This document shows positions 1-9,569 of a stretch of DNA of 64,000 nt, piece by piece. Below the pieces are notes generated by a model, which ran no database searches, had not been told where the DNA came from, and was given only the letters and a program-made list of their open reading frames with translations. Each line of letters opens with the position of its first letter. Positions within the stretch are counted from its first letter, which is position 1. The position numbers and the translations under genes were made by a program. Source of the stretch: Cupriavidus sp. (lineage in GTDB: Bacteria > Pseudomonadota > Gammaproteobacteria > Burkholderiales > Burkholderiaceae); contig JAPSLP010000017.1 in the NCBI GenBank assembly GCA_031180665.1, positions 1-64,000 of the forward strand. The letters are read 5' to 3'.

Positions 1-170
1 GCCAGCGCCGCCACCACCCCGCCTTGCGCGGTCGCCGCCAGCAGCCGCAGCGCGCGATACAGATTGGACTTGCCCGTGCCGTTCTGCCCGCTGACCACAT
101 TGAGCGGCCCCAGCGGCATCACCAGCTCGCGGATGGAGCGGTAGTTGGCGATGGCGAGGGTGGTGATCAT
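1..170 (-). CDS. AAA-family ATPase / RecF-like P-loop protein, N-terminal part, truncated by window edge
   Basis: Reverse-strand translation from ATG at 170 reads MITTLAIANYRSIRELVMPLGPLNVVSGQNGTGKSNLYRALRLLAA; GQNGTGKSNLYRALRLL is a Walker A of the AAA_21/RecF-like type. Not in the ORF track because it runs off the edge. Confidence 0.8.
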   Translation of the reverse strand, partial: MITTLAIANYRSIRELVMPLGPLNVVSGQNGTGKSNLYRALRLLAATAQGGVVAAL

Positions 171-216
171 GTAATGCCGAGCGGGTCAGGCGCCATGTCC
201 GGGATGTCGGGCAGGC

Positions 217-519
217 TCAGTTCGGCTCGATAGCGAAGTCGGCATCTGCGTCCTCAAGCGGATGCTCGACCAAAAACACCTTCAAAGCGCCATCGACGCG
301 ACGTTGCCAGCCCTTGCCACTGGACCGGAACACCGCGAGGACCTCGGGCGACAGTCGCAGGGAGACATGCTGTTTGGTTTGCGCCTGCTTTGGCCGGCCT
401 CGCCGTACCAGCCGCTTTCCCTCGTAGACATCGGCTTCGCGGAAGAAGTCGGCATCCAGTTCAGGCGCATCGTCAGCCTCGAGCGAGTGCTGCCTGGTAG
501 TGCGCTTGTTCTCTTGCAT
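217..519 (-). CDS. brnA: BrnA-like antitoxin
   Basis: 100 aa; contains KQAQTKQHVSLRLSPEVLAVFRSSGKGWQRRVDGALKVFL, the ribbon-helix-helix BrnA-type signature; directly downstream of a brnT-like ORF. Confidence 0.8.
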   Translation of the reverse strand: MQENKRTTRQHSLEADDAPELDADFFREADVYEGKRLVRRGRPKQAQTKQHVSLRLSPEVLAVFRSSGKGWQRRVDGALKVFLVEHPLEDADADFAIEPN

Positions 520-756
520 TTGCCTTCCTCATGCTGATGATGCGTCGCGTCCTGCCGCGGGCGTCCACACAATGATGACCACTCGCTGGTCCAGCGTCCC
601 CACGGAAATGAAACGCGCTTCCCCATAGTCCTGTCGGTTATCGACGCGCGTGAAGTGGAGGCCATCGAAGACCTTCCAGCATTCCGCGAAATCGAGTCCT
701 CGTTCGGCGAGCGTCCGTTCCCGCTTCGCGGCGTCGAAAGACAGTGTCAAGGCCAC
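473..756 (-). pseudogene. brnT: BrnT-like toxin, apparently frameshifted near its C-terminus
   Basis: Frame from GTG at 756 gives FDAAKRERTLAERGLDFAECWKVFDGLHFTRVDNRQDYGEARFISVGTLDQRVVIIVWTP then PAAGRDASSA-stop at 529. The next frame supplies the family C-terminus GRTRRIISMRKANAREQAHYQAALARG-stop at about 473. Confidence 0.75.
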
Positions 757-970
757 TATAGCGGCGCTTGTGTGAATTTATGTAGCACGAAAATGTGCCG
801 AAGAGATCAGAAGCTGGGAGTTGAACGCGAGGGGAAATGCCATGGCGCGCGCCCATGGCGGATTGAACCGCGAGAGCGGAATCGCCGCTTTGCTGTTGCG
901 CCGCGAACCAAAGAAATTCGGCCACCGGCATTGCACCGATGGCCGAGGATCGATTGGCTTTAATCGCGCT

Positions 971-2491
971 TTAGCCGCGCTTTGCAGTCCGCGCCGGCTT
1001 CGCTGCCGGTGCCGCCGCCTTCGGCGGCTCGGGCAGCTTGTACATCGAGCCCGGTGGCAAGGTCAGCAGCGTGTTGATCTGCACCAGGTCGTCCTCGTTC
1101 AGCGAGCCGGTGGCGGCCTTCAGGCGCAGGCCGTTCATGATGGTGTCGTAGCGCGCGCGGGCGAGGTCCCGGCGGGTCGAAAACAGCTGGGCCTCGGCGT
1201 TCAGCACGTCGATGTTGATGCGCACGCCCACCTCGTAGCCGAGCCGGTTCGACTCGACCGCGGTCTGCGCCGAGCGTTCCGCGGCTTCCAGCGCACGCAC
1301 CTGGGCCAGTCCGTTGGACACGCCGGAGAAGGTCTGCCGCGCATTCTGCGCGGCGGTGCGGCGGGCGAACTCCAGATCGCTGGCGGCGCGGTCGGCCAGC
1401 GCCAGCGTTTCGCGCGCACGTGACTGGATCTGGCCGCCGGCGTAGATCGGTATGGTCAGCTGCACGCCGATCTGCGCGCTGTTGTAGCGGCTGGCGACGT
1501 TGACCTGCTGCTGAATCAGGCCCGACGAATCCTGGTAGCCGTAGGAGGCGACCAGATCGACCGACGGCAGGTGGCCGGCGCGCGCCTTGTTGTATTCGCG
1601 CTGCGCGGTTTCGAGGTTGTAGCGGGCGAGGCTGACCTGCGGGTTGGTCTGTTCGGCTTGCTGCGCCCACAGATTGACGTCCGCCGGCTGGGGGCCGGGG
1701 ATATCGGCGGCGGGGCGCAGGCCCATCAGTTCGTCGACCGGCCTGCCGGTGATCTGCTGCAGCGTCGCGCGGCGGACTTCGAGTTCGTTCTGCGCCGCGA
1801 TCTCGGTGGAGACCGCGAGGTCGTAGCGGGCCTGCGCGTCGTTGGTGTCGGTGATCGTCGCGGTGCCGACCTCGAAATTGCGCTTGGCCTGTTCGAGCTG
1901 CTCGGCGATCGCGCGCTTCTGCGCGCCGGCCAGATACAGGTTGTCCTGCGCGGCCAGTACGTCGAAATACGCCTGCGCGGTGCGCGTGATCAGGTCCAGC
2001 TGTGCCTGGCTGAAGGTGACTTCCCCCGCCAGCGCGGCCAGCTCGCCCTGCTTGTAAGTCTCCCAGCGGTCCCAGCGGAACAGCGGCTGCGTCAGTTGCA
2101 GCGCCCAGTTCTTGTTGTTCAGGAAGCGGTTTGCGTCGATCGGCGCGCTCTGGTCGATCTTGGTGCGCGTGACGCCGGCCACGCCGTTGATCTGCGGCAG
2201 CAGGCCGGCACGACCCTGCGGCAGCCGTTCCTGCGTGGCGGCAAGCTGGGCGCGCGCGCTGGCGAACTGGGCGTCGTTGGACTGCGCTTCGCGATAGACC
2301 TGCAGCAGGTCGGCCGCGCTGGCCGGCAGGGGCAGCAGGGCGGCGAAGCACAGCGCCAGCGCCGCGCCGGGGACGCGGCGCGACGGAGCCTGCGGCAAGC
2401 CATCCCGCGGGCCGCCCGACACACCCTTCGACACACCATTCGACGCAACAGCATGCGCGGCACTCCGCGCGGGACACAGCGCAAACCTCAT
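971..2491 (-). CDS. TolC-family outer membrane efflux protein
   Basis: 506 aa with signal peptide (LCFAALLPLPASAADLLQVYREAQSNDAQFASARAQLAATQERLPQGRAGLLPQI), typical TolC repeats. Confidence 0.93.
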   Translation of the reverse strand: MRFALCPARSAAHAVASNGVSKGVSGGPRDGLPQAPSRRVPGAALALCFAALLPLPASAADLLQVYREAQSNDAQFASARAQLAATQERLPQGRAGLLPQINGVAGVTRTKIDQSAPIDANRFLNNKNWALQLTQPLFRWDRWETYKQGELAALAGEVTFSQAQLDLITRTAQAYFDVLAAQDNLYLAGAQKRAIAEQLEQAKRNFEVGTATITDTNDAQARYDLAVSTEIAAQNELEVRRATLQQITGRPVDELMGLRPAADIPGPQPADVNLWAQQAEQTNPQVSLARYNLETAQREYNKARAGHLPSVDLVASYGYQDSSGLIQQQVNVASRYNSAQIGVQLTIPIYAGGQIQSRARETLALADRAASDLEFARRTAAQNARQTFSGVSNGLAQVRALEAAERSAQTAVESNRLGYEVGVRINIDVLNAEAQLFSTRRDLARARYDTIMNGLRLKAATGSLNEDDLVQINTLLTLPPGSMYKLPEPPKAAAPAAKPARTAKRG

Positions 2492-2538
2492 GACGTCTCC
2501 AGCTTGTCGGACGCTGCGCGCCGACGGTTAGCGTCCGC

Positions 2539-2865
2539 TCAGTACTTCGGCATGGCGGGATCGACCTGCTCGGCCCACGCATGCACGCCGCCGCTCAGGT
2601 TGTAGACCTTGCCGAAGCCATGCTGCCGCTCCAGGAAGTTGGCCACCTGCATGCTGCGGCCGCCGTGGTGGCAGACGCAGACGATCTCGGCGTCCGGGTC
2701 CAGCTCGGCCGCGCGCGCGACGATCTGGCCCATCGGGATATGCGTGATGCCGGGCAGCGCGCAGGTCTGGACTTCCCAGTCCTCGCGCACGTCGAGCAGC
2801 ACCGGCTTGGCGCGGTTGGCGTCGCCCAGCCATTGGGACAACTCGGTGGCGGTAATCTGCTGCAT
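2539..2865 (-). CDS. rhodanese-like domain protein
   Basis: 108 aa; LLDVREDWEVQTCALPGITHIPMGQI...IVCVCHHGGRSMQVANFLERQGF-type rhodanese active site. Confidence 0.9.
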   Translation of the reverse strand: MQQITATELSQWLGDANRAKPVLLDVREDWEVQTCALPGITHIPMGQIVARAAELDPDAEIVCVCHHGGRSMQVANFLERQHGFGKVYNLSGGVHAWAEQVDPAMPKY

Positions 2866-2878
2866 GGTGGTTTCCGAT

Positions 2879-3532
2879 TCAGAACTGGAAGCGCGACGGC
2901 GCCTTGACGCCGGTCAGCGGGGCGACCGCGGTCTCGAACAGATTGACGGTCTGGTATTCGGTGTCCGACACGCGCGTGATCAGCTGCGCTTCCATCACCG
3001 GCAGCGTGCCGACGAAGGCGGCGATGCGGCCGCCGACCTTGATCTGCGACAGGATCGATTCGGGCACCACCGGCAGCGAGCCGGAGATGCAGATCACGTC
3101 GTACGGGGCGCCGGCGGGCCAGCCTTCGGCGGCGTTGCCCTCGGCGACCTCGACATTGGCGATGCCGGCCTTGGCGAGGTTCTCGCGGGCCAGTGCGGCC
3201 AGCTCGGGGCGGATGTCGACGGTCACCACGTGGCGGGCGCGGTGGGCCAGCAGCGCGGCCATGTAGCCGGAACCTGCGCCGATCTCCAGCACGTTCTCGT
3301 GCTTGCGCACGCCCAGGTCCTGCAGCACACGGGCTTCGACGCGCGGGGCCAGCATGTTCTGGCCGACCGGCAGCGGGATTTCCGTATCGACGAAGGCCAG
3401 CGCCTGGTACGCCGTGGGCACGAACTGCTCGCGCTTGACCACGGCCAGCAGGTCTAGAATTTCCTGATCCAGCACGTCCCAGGGCCGGATCTGCTGTTCG
3501 ATCATGTTGAATCGGGCTTTTTCGAGGTCCAT
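2879..3532 (-). CDS. protein-L-isoaspartate O-methyltransferase family protein
   Basis: 217 aa; MIEQQIRPWDVLD...VLEIGAGSGYMAALLAHRARHVVTVDI SAM-binding motif of the PCMT family. Confidence 0.9.
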   Translation of the reverse strand: MDLEKARFNMIEQQIRPWDVLDQEILDLLAVVKREQFVPTAYQALAFVDTEIPLPVGQNMLAPRVEARVLQDLGVRKHENVLEIGAGSGYMAALLAHRARHVVTVDIRPELAALARENLAKAGIANVEVAEGNAAEGWPAGAPYDVICISGSLPVVPESILSQIKVGGRIAAFVGTLPVMEAQLITRVSDTEYQTVNLFETAVAPLTGVKAPSRFQF

Positions 3533-3694
3533 CTTGCCTTCCTTGCTATGCCAACCGCTATCTGTTTCGTGTTCCGGCCGCGCGGTGCGAGGGGCCGGGG
3601 AATTCCGTCAAACCCGACATTTTAACTCCCCGGCGTGACGCCGGGGCATCCGACTGGAGCGGGGGGCGGGCCATGGCGCCGGTCGGCCGGGCCG

Positions 3695-6600
3695 TCATTC
3701 CGCGCTCGCGGGACGGCCGCGGGCCGGCAGCGCGGGGTCCGCGGCCGGGTCGTTGCCCGCCGGGGCCACCGCCTCGGCGCCGGCCTGCGTCCCCTGCGCC
3801 GCCGCCTTGCCTCGCCAGCGCCGGACCAGCCAGCCCCCAAGATCGTCCAGGTAGGTGTAGATCACCGGCACCACCACCAGCGTCAGGATCGACGAGGTGA
3901 TGATGCCGCCGATCACCGTCTGCCCCATCGGCGCGCGCTGCTCGGCGCCTTCGCCGAGGCTGAAGGCCAGCGGCACCATGCCGAAGATCATCGCGAGCGT
4001 GGTCATCAGGATCGGGCGCAGCCGCACCCGGGCGGCCTCGACCAGTGCGGCCTCGCGCGACAGCGGGGCCTTGCCGTGCTCGCCGCGCCGGGCCTGGTTG
4101 GCGAAGTCGACCAGCAGGATCGCGTTCTTCGTGACCAGGCCCATCAGCATGATGAAGCCGATGATCGAGAACATGTTCAGCGTCGAGCCGAACAGCAGCA
4201 GCGCCGCGAACACGCCGATCAGCGTCAGCGGCAGCGAGGTCATGATGGCGATCGGCTGGAAGAAGCTGGCGAACTGCGAGGCCAGGATCATGTAGATGAA
4301 GATCACCGCCAGCGCGAGCGCCGAGACCGCGTAGCCGAACGATTCGTTCATCGACTTGGTCGAGCCGCCGAAGCGGTACTGGTAGCCGGCCGGCCACGTC
4401 ATGCCGTCGAGCGCCTGCCTGATGTCGCGCGCGACCTCGCCCTGCGAGCGGCCCGCGGTATTGGCGGTCAGCTCGACCTCGCGGTTCAGGTCGCGGCGGC
4501 TGATCTGGTTGGCGCCGGTGGTGGGCACCAGCTCGGCGATCTGGCGCAGCGGCACCATTCGGGGCGAACCGTCGGGGTTGGTCTGCGTGCTGGCGATCAT
4601 CAGCGCGGACAGGTCCGCCATGCCGGTGCGCGCGTCCTTCGGCAGCCGCACGCGCACGTCGTAGTTCTCGTCGTCCGGCGCGCGCCAGCTGCTGATGGCG
4701 TCCCCGGCCAGCAGCGGCCGCAGCGCGTTGCCGATCTGCGTGATGCCGATGCCCAGGTCAGAGGCGAGTTCGCGGCGGATGCGCACTTCGACCGTGGGGC
4801 GATCGTCCTTCATGCTCGAGTCCAGATCGACCAGGCCCGGAATCGCCCGCATCCGGCGCGAGGCTTCCTCCGACAGCCGCTTCAGTTCGCCCAGGTCGTC
4901 GCCCTGCAGCGAGACCTGGATCGCCTTCTGCCCGCCGGCGCCATCGGGCATGCCGACCATCGTCAGCGTGATGCCGGCGATGCGGTTCATCCGTTCGCGG
5001 ATCAGCGGATTGAGCTGCGCGGTAGTCCGCTCGCGCTGCTTGCGCTCGACCAGCCGTACCGACACCAGCGCGTTGTTGCGGCCCGAGGTGTTGCCGGCAT
5101 TGATGGTGGCGTAGGTGTAGGCGACTTCGGGGAATTCGCGCAGCGCGGCCTCGACCTGCCGCACCTTGGCCTCGGTGACCTCGAGCGCCGTGCCGACCGG
5201 CGTGGTGAAGCCGATCTGCGTCTCGCCGAGGTCGGCGTTCGGCACGAACTCGGTGCCGATCAGCGGCACCAGCGCGAAGCTGCCGAAGAAGGTCGCCACG
5301 GCGATCAGCGCGGTCGCCAGCCGGTGCTTGAGCGCCCAGCCCAGCATCGCGCCATAGCCGTGACCGAGCGCGTCCATCCGCGCGGAGAACCAGTCCAGCA
5401 GCCGGCCGATGCTGCGGCCGTACCAGCTGCGCTTGTTGCCGGTGCCGTGCAGGTCCGGATCGTGCCAGACCGACGACAGCATCGGGTCCAGCGTGAACGA
5501 CACGAACATCGAGATCATCACCGCGGCCACCACGGTGATGCCGAACTGATGGAAGAAGCGGCCGATGATGCCGCCCATGAAGCCGACCGGCAGGAACACC
5601 GCGACGATCGAAAAGGTGGTCGCCAGCACCGCCAGGCCGATTTCCTCGGTGCCGTCCAGCGCCGCGGCGCGGTGGTCCTTGCCCATCAGGTTGTGCCGCA
5701 CGATGTTCTCGCGCACCACGATCGCATCATCGATCAGCAGGCCCACGCACAGCGACAGCGCCATCAGCGTGATCACGTTCAGCGTGAAGCCGAAGACGTA
5801 CATCACGCCGAAGGTGCCGATCAGGGCGATCGGCAGCGTCAGGCCGGTGATCACCGTGCTGCGCCACGAGCCGAGGAACAGGAAGACGATCGCCACCGTC
5901 AGGAAGGCGCCTTCGAGCAGCGTCGAGCGGACCTCGTCGACGCTGCGCCGGATGCCCCGCGCGCTGTCGTTGATCACGGTCAGCTGCACGCCGGCCGGTA
6001 CCAGCTTGCGCACCTCATCTGTCATCCGCACCAGGCCGTCGACCGTATCGACAGTGTTCTGCCCCTGCGCCTTGACGATCGACAGGAACAGCGCGCGCTT
6101 GCCGCCGAGCAGGGCCAGGCTCTCCTGCTCCTGCTCGCCGTCGCGCACTTCGGCCACCTGCTCGAGCGTGACCGGCTGATTGCCGCGGCGCGCGACGATG
6201 ATCTGCCGGAACGCGGCCGGATCGACCACGCGGCCCTTGATCTGCACCACGGTCTCGGTCGCCGAGGAACGCAGCTCGCCCGCGGGCAGCTCCTGGTTCT
6301 CGTTGCGGATCGCGGTCATCACCTGATCGACGCCGATGCCCAGCGCCTCCAGCTGGGCCGGCCGGATGCGGATCTCGATCTCGCGCTTGGTGCCGCCGAC
6401 GATGCTGATCGCGCCGACGCCGCGCACCGTCTCCAGCCGCTTGCGCACGATCTGGTCGGCGATGGTGGTCAGCTCGCGCTGGCTGCGCGCGGAGCCGGGG
6501 GCGTTCGATACCGACAGATGGAAGATCGGCGCGTCGGACGGGTCGTAGCGCAGCACGCGCGGTTCCTCGACCTCGTCGCGGAATTGCGGCCGGATCAGCG

Positions 6601-6937
6601 CGATCTTGTCGCGCACGTCCTGCGCGGCCTGGGCCACGTCGACGGTCAGGTCGAACTTGATCACGACCACCGAGGTGCCCTGGTACGAGTGCGAGAAGAT
6701 CTCGTCGATGCCCGAGATCGTATTGACGATCTCCTCGACCTTGCGCGTGACATCGGACTCGACCGACTCGGGCGGCGCGCCCGGGTACTCGGTCTGCACC
6801 ACGACGATCGGGAAGGTGATGTCGGGAAACTGGTCGACCGGCAGCCGCTGGTACGAGAACAGCCCGACCACGATGAAGGCCAGCATCATCATGGTGGCCA
6901 TCACCGGGTTGCGGATCGACAGGCGCGTGAACCACAT
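3695..6937 (-). CDS. RND efflux transporter permease (AcrB/HAE1-type)
   Basis: 1080 aa; MWFTRLSIRNPVMATMMMLAFIVVGLFSYQRLPVDQFPDITFPIVVV and GLLIDDAIVVRENIVRH hallmark segments. Confidence 0.96.
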   Translation of the reverse strand: MWFTRLSIRNPVMATMMMLAFIVVGLFSYQRLPVDQFPDITFPIVVVQTEYPGAPPESVESDVTRKVEEIVNTISGIDEIFSHSYQGTSVVVIKFDLTVDVAQAAQDVRDKIALIRPQFRDEVEEPRVLRYDPSDAPIFHLSVSNAPGSARSQRELTTIADQIVRKRLETVRGVGAISIVGGTKREIEIRIRPAQLEALGIGVDQVMTAIRNENQELPAGELRSSATETVVQIKGRVVDPAAFRQIIVARRGNQPVTLEQVAEVRDGEQEQESLALLGGKRALFLSIVKAQGQNTVDTVDGLVRMTDEVRKLVPAGVQLTVINDSARGIRRSVDEVRSTLLEGAFLTVAIVFLFLGSWRSTVITGLTLPIALIGTFGVMYVFGFTLNVITLMALSLCVGLLIDDAIVVRENIVRHNLMGKDHRAAALDGTEEIGLAVLATTFSIVAVFLPVGFMGGIIGRFFHQFGITVVAAVMISMFVSFTLDPMLSSVWHDPDLHGTGNKRSWYGRSIGRLLDWFSARMDALGHGYGAMLGWALKHRLATALIAVATFFGSFALVPLIGTEFVPNADLGETQIGFTTPVGTALEVTEAKVRQVEAALREFPEVAYTYATINAGNTSGRNNALVSVRLVERKQRERTTAQLNPLIRERMNRIAGITLTMVGMPDGAGGQKAIQVSLQGDDLGELKRLSEEASRRMRAIPGLVDLDSSMKDDRPTVEVRIRRELASDLGIGITQIGNALRPLLAGDAISSWRAPDDENYDVRVRLPKDARTGMADLSALMIASTQTNPDGSPRMVPLRQIAELVPTTGANQISRRDLNREVELTANTAGRSQGEVARDIRQALDGMTWPAGYQYRFGGSTKSMNESFGYAVSALALAVIFIYMILASQFASFFQPIAIMTSLPLTLIGVFAALLLFGSTLNMFSIIGFIMLMGLVTKNAILLVDFANQARRGEHGKAPLSREAALVEAARVRLRPILMTTLAMIFGMVPLAFSLGEGAEQRAPMGQTVIGGIITSSILTLVVVPVIYTYLDDLGGWLVRRWRGKAAAQGTQAGAEAVAPAGNDPAADPALPARGRPASAE

Positions 6938-6955
6938 ATCGGGCGCTCCGCTCGC

Positions 6956-8077
6956 TCAGGCCTTGATCAGGCGAACCTGGCTGCCGACCCGCAAGGTGCC
7001 GAGATTGCTGCGCACGACCTGCGCGCCGCTCGCCAGGCCCGCGACGATCTCGACCAGCCCGCTGCTGTCGTCGCGAATGCCGAGCTCCACCGGCCGCTCG
7101 GCCAGCATGCCGTTCTCGATCACATAGACGAAGGCGCGCTCGCCCTCGGTGCGCACCGCGGTGACGGGCACCGACACCACGCCGGCACGCTGTCCCAGCA
7201 CCAGTGCGCCCTGCGCGAACATGCCGGCGCGCAGCCGGTGCCCGGGATTGTCGACGCGGACGTAGACCATGATGCTGCGCGTGCCCTGCGTGACGGCGGG
7301 GTTGATCCGCACCAGCTTGCCCTCGAAGCGGCCCGCGCCCTCGACGTCGAGCTGCACCGGCTGGCCGATCGCCACGCGGCCGACATCGGCCATCGGCACC
7401 GGCGCCTCCAGTTCGAGGATGCGCAGGTCGACCACTTCCAGCAGCGCCGTGTCGGGCGAAACTTTCTCGCCGGGCTGCACCGAGCGCACCGCGACCATGC
7501 CGTCCAGCGGCGACTTGACGACGGTGTCGGCCAGCGCCTTCTGCGCGACCGCCAGCCCGCCCTCGGCCGCATCGAGATTGGCCTTGGCCACGTCGAGCTC
7601 GGACTGGAACTTGTCGAAGGCGGTCTTCGAGATGAAGCCGCGCCCGACCAGGTCGCGATTGCGCTCCCAGGTCTGGCGCGCGTTCTCGTACTGGCCGCGC
7701 TGGGCCAGCATCTGCCCGCGTGCCTGCGCGACCTTGGCCTGGTATTCGGTCGGATCGATGCGCACGATCACCTGGCCGGCGCGCACCGGTTCGCCTTCGC
7801 GCACCAGCACGTCGCGCACCTCGCCCGAGACCTTGGCCTTGACGGCGGCCTGGTTCAGCGCGCGCAGGCTGCCCGACAACGGCAGCGTCACGCGCAGGTC
7901 GTGGGCGGCGGCCGCGACCACATCGGCCTGCAGCAACTCCACCACGTTGGCTGCCGGAGCGGCGGCCACCGCGGCGGGCTGCCTGCTGCCGCTGGCCTTG
8001 CGCACCATCGCGCCGGCGCCGGCCAGCACGGCCAGGCCCAGCACCACCAGCAGCAGCTTGTTACGCGAGATCTTCAT
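6956..8077 (-). CDS. RND efflux periplasmic adaptor (HlyD/MFP family)
   Basis: Likely start MKISRNKLLLVVLGLAVLAGAGAMVRK at 8077; GEVRDVLVREGEPVRAGQVIVRIDPTEYQAKVAQA lipoyl/hairpin region. The longer ORF start at 8269 overlaps the upstream tetR gene. Confidence 0.93.
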   Translation of the reverse strand: MKISRNKLLLVVLGLAVLAGAGAMVRKASGSRQPAAVAAAPAANVVELLQADVVAAAAHDLRVTLPLSGSLRALNQAAVKAKVSGEVRDVLVREGEPVRAGQVIVRIDPTEYQAKVAQARGQMLAQRGQYENARQTWERNRDLVGRGFISKTAFDKFQSELDVAKANLDAAEGGLAVAQKALADTVVKSPLDGMVAVRSVQPGEKVSPDTALLEVVDLRILELEAPVPMADVGRVAIGQPVQLDVEGAGRFEGKLVRINPAVTQGTRSIMVYVRVDNPGHRLRAGMFAQGALVLGQRAGVVSVPVTAVRTEGERAFVYVIENGMLAERPVELGIRDDSSGLVEIVAGLASGAQVVRSNLGTLRVGSQVRLIKA

Positions 8078-8996
8078 CGTCAGGGCGCGAGCCGGGCCGG
8101 CGGCGCTTCGGTTTCGGTTCGGGGGTGGCCGCCGGGGTGGGGCGGCCGTTTGCCCGTGCGGTGGTGCGCACGGCGGTACGTGCGGGCATGCGCGGCGTTC
8201 CATCGGCGGGCGCATCGCCTTGCAGGCGGGCTTGCTGCTGCATCTCGTCCCGGATCTGCTCCCAGACATAGGGGCCGGCCTGCGGCGGCAGCGGCGTGTC
8301 GCGTGCCGCGCCGGCGGTCAGGCCGAACAGCAGCACCTGCAGCAGGTTCTCGAGAAATGCCTCGGGATCGATGTCGGTGTCCGAGCCGATGCGGAACGCG
8401 CGTTGCCACAGCATCAGGAATACCAGCGGGGCGCAGATCAGCGTGGTGGTCGGATTGGCCGGCAGCGAGCGGAACTCGCCGCGCGCGACACCGCGCACCA
8501 GCACGCGCGCGAACAGCTCGTCGCCGGGCACCATCACTTCCTCGTGGTAGAAGCGCGCGATATCGGGGAAGTTGGCCGATTCGGCCATGATCAGCTTGGT
8601 CAGGCCCGCCACCGGCGTCGCGCCGATCAGACCCCACCAGCCGCGCAGCAGCTCGCGCAGCAGTTCCGGGGTCGACCCCTCGTAGCTGTCGACCAGGTCG
8701 GTGCCGCGCACCAGCGCCGGCACGAGGTTCTCGCGCACCACGGTCTTGAACAGTTCCTGCTTGTTGGCGAAGTACAGATAGACCGTGCCTTTGGACACCC
8801 CGGCCGCCGCGGCCACGTCTTCCAGCCGCGTGGCCGCGTAGCCGCGCTCGACAAAGAGTTCGAGCGCGGCCGCCACCAGTTCCTGCGGGCGGGCGGATTT
8901 GCGGCGCGACCAGCGTCGCGCCTCGGGGGCGCCGTCATTGGCGCCGTCGTTGGCCCCAACGTTGGCGTCAAGGCGTGGGACTTGCGGTGGATTCAC
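8061..8996 (-). CDS. TetR/AcrR-family transcriptional regulator
   Basis: RRKSARPQELVAAALELFVERGYAATRLEDVAAAAGVSKGTVYLYFANKQELFKTVVRENLVP is a canonical TetR HTH. Start uncertain (GTG at 8996 proposed); stop overlaps the adaptor start. Confidence 0.88.
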   Translation of the reverse strand: MNPPQVPRLDANVGANDGANDGAPEARRWSRRKSARPQELVAAALELFVERGYAATRLEDVAAAAGVSKGTVYLYFANKQELFKTVVRENLVPALVRGTDLVDSYEGSTPELLRELLRGWWGLIGATPVAGLTKLIMAESANFPDIARFYHEEVMVPGDELFARVLVRGVARGEFRSLPANPTTTLICAPLVFLMLWQRAFRIGSDTDIDPEAFLENLLQVLLFGLTAGAARDTPLPPQAGPYVWEQIRDEMQQQARLQGDAPADGTPRMPARTAVRTTARANGRPTPAATPEPKPKRRRPGSRPDDEDLA

Positions 8997-9258
8997 TGCG
9001 GTGGATTCACTACAGGCGAGCGCCGCGCCAGGACGGGCGACGAAATAAATAACCGATGGGTCAGTAATGTAGTGTGCGGTCCGGGAGCGGTCAAGCGCGG
9101 CGCCCGGATGTGGGCGGGAACACAGGCCATCGCCGGGCGGTGGTGCACAATGACGGCTTTGGCGACGGGGCGGGATCGTGGGTGAGCCGGGGTCCCAGCC
9201 CCATCCACCAGCGGCCGGATCCGGCCCGCGTTCGCCCGAGCCGTTCTGAACCATTGCG

Positions 9259-9549
9259 ATGTCCTGCCAGTCTGACGTTTCCTGCCGTGCCGGTTGCGGC
9301 GCTTGCTGTATCGCGCCGTCGATCGCCTCGCCGCTGCCCGGCATGCCGATGGGCAAGCCCGCCGGCGTGCCGTGCGCGCAGCTGCTGCCCGATATGCGCT
9401 GCGCGGTGTTCGGCCGCCCCGAGCGGCCCGCCTTCTGCGGCGGCCTGCGGCCGTCGGCGCAGATGTGCGGCGAGTCGCGCGAGGCGGCGCTGCACTGGCT
9501 GACGCAACTTGAGGTCGCGACCGCGCCGATACCGGCGCGCGGCGCCTGA
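9259..9549 (+). CDS. YkgJ-family cysteine cluster protein
   Basis: 96 aa; [52 protein letters not shown]...CG cysteine pattern. Confidence 0.8.
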   Translation: MSCQSDVSCRAGCGACCIAPSIASPLPGMPMGKPAGVPCAQLLPDMRCAVFGRPERPAFCGGLRPSAQMCGESREAALHWLTQLEVATAPIPARGA

Positions 9550-9569
9550 CCCAACCTGGAGACCTGTGG

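Noticed and set aside
3635-8590. 1651-aa plus-strand ORF opposite the RND efflux genes
   Set aside because: Antisense shadow of high-GC codon usage; Arg/His/Asp-rich low-information translation, while the opposite strand encodes clear RND permease and adaptor proteins.
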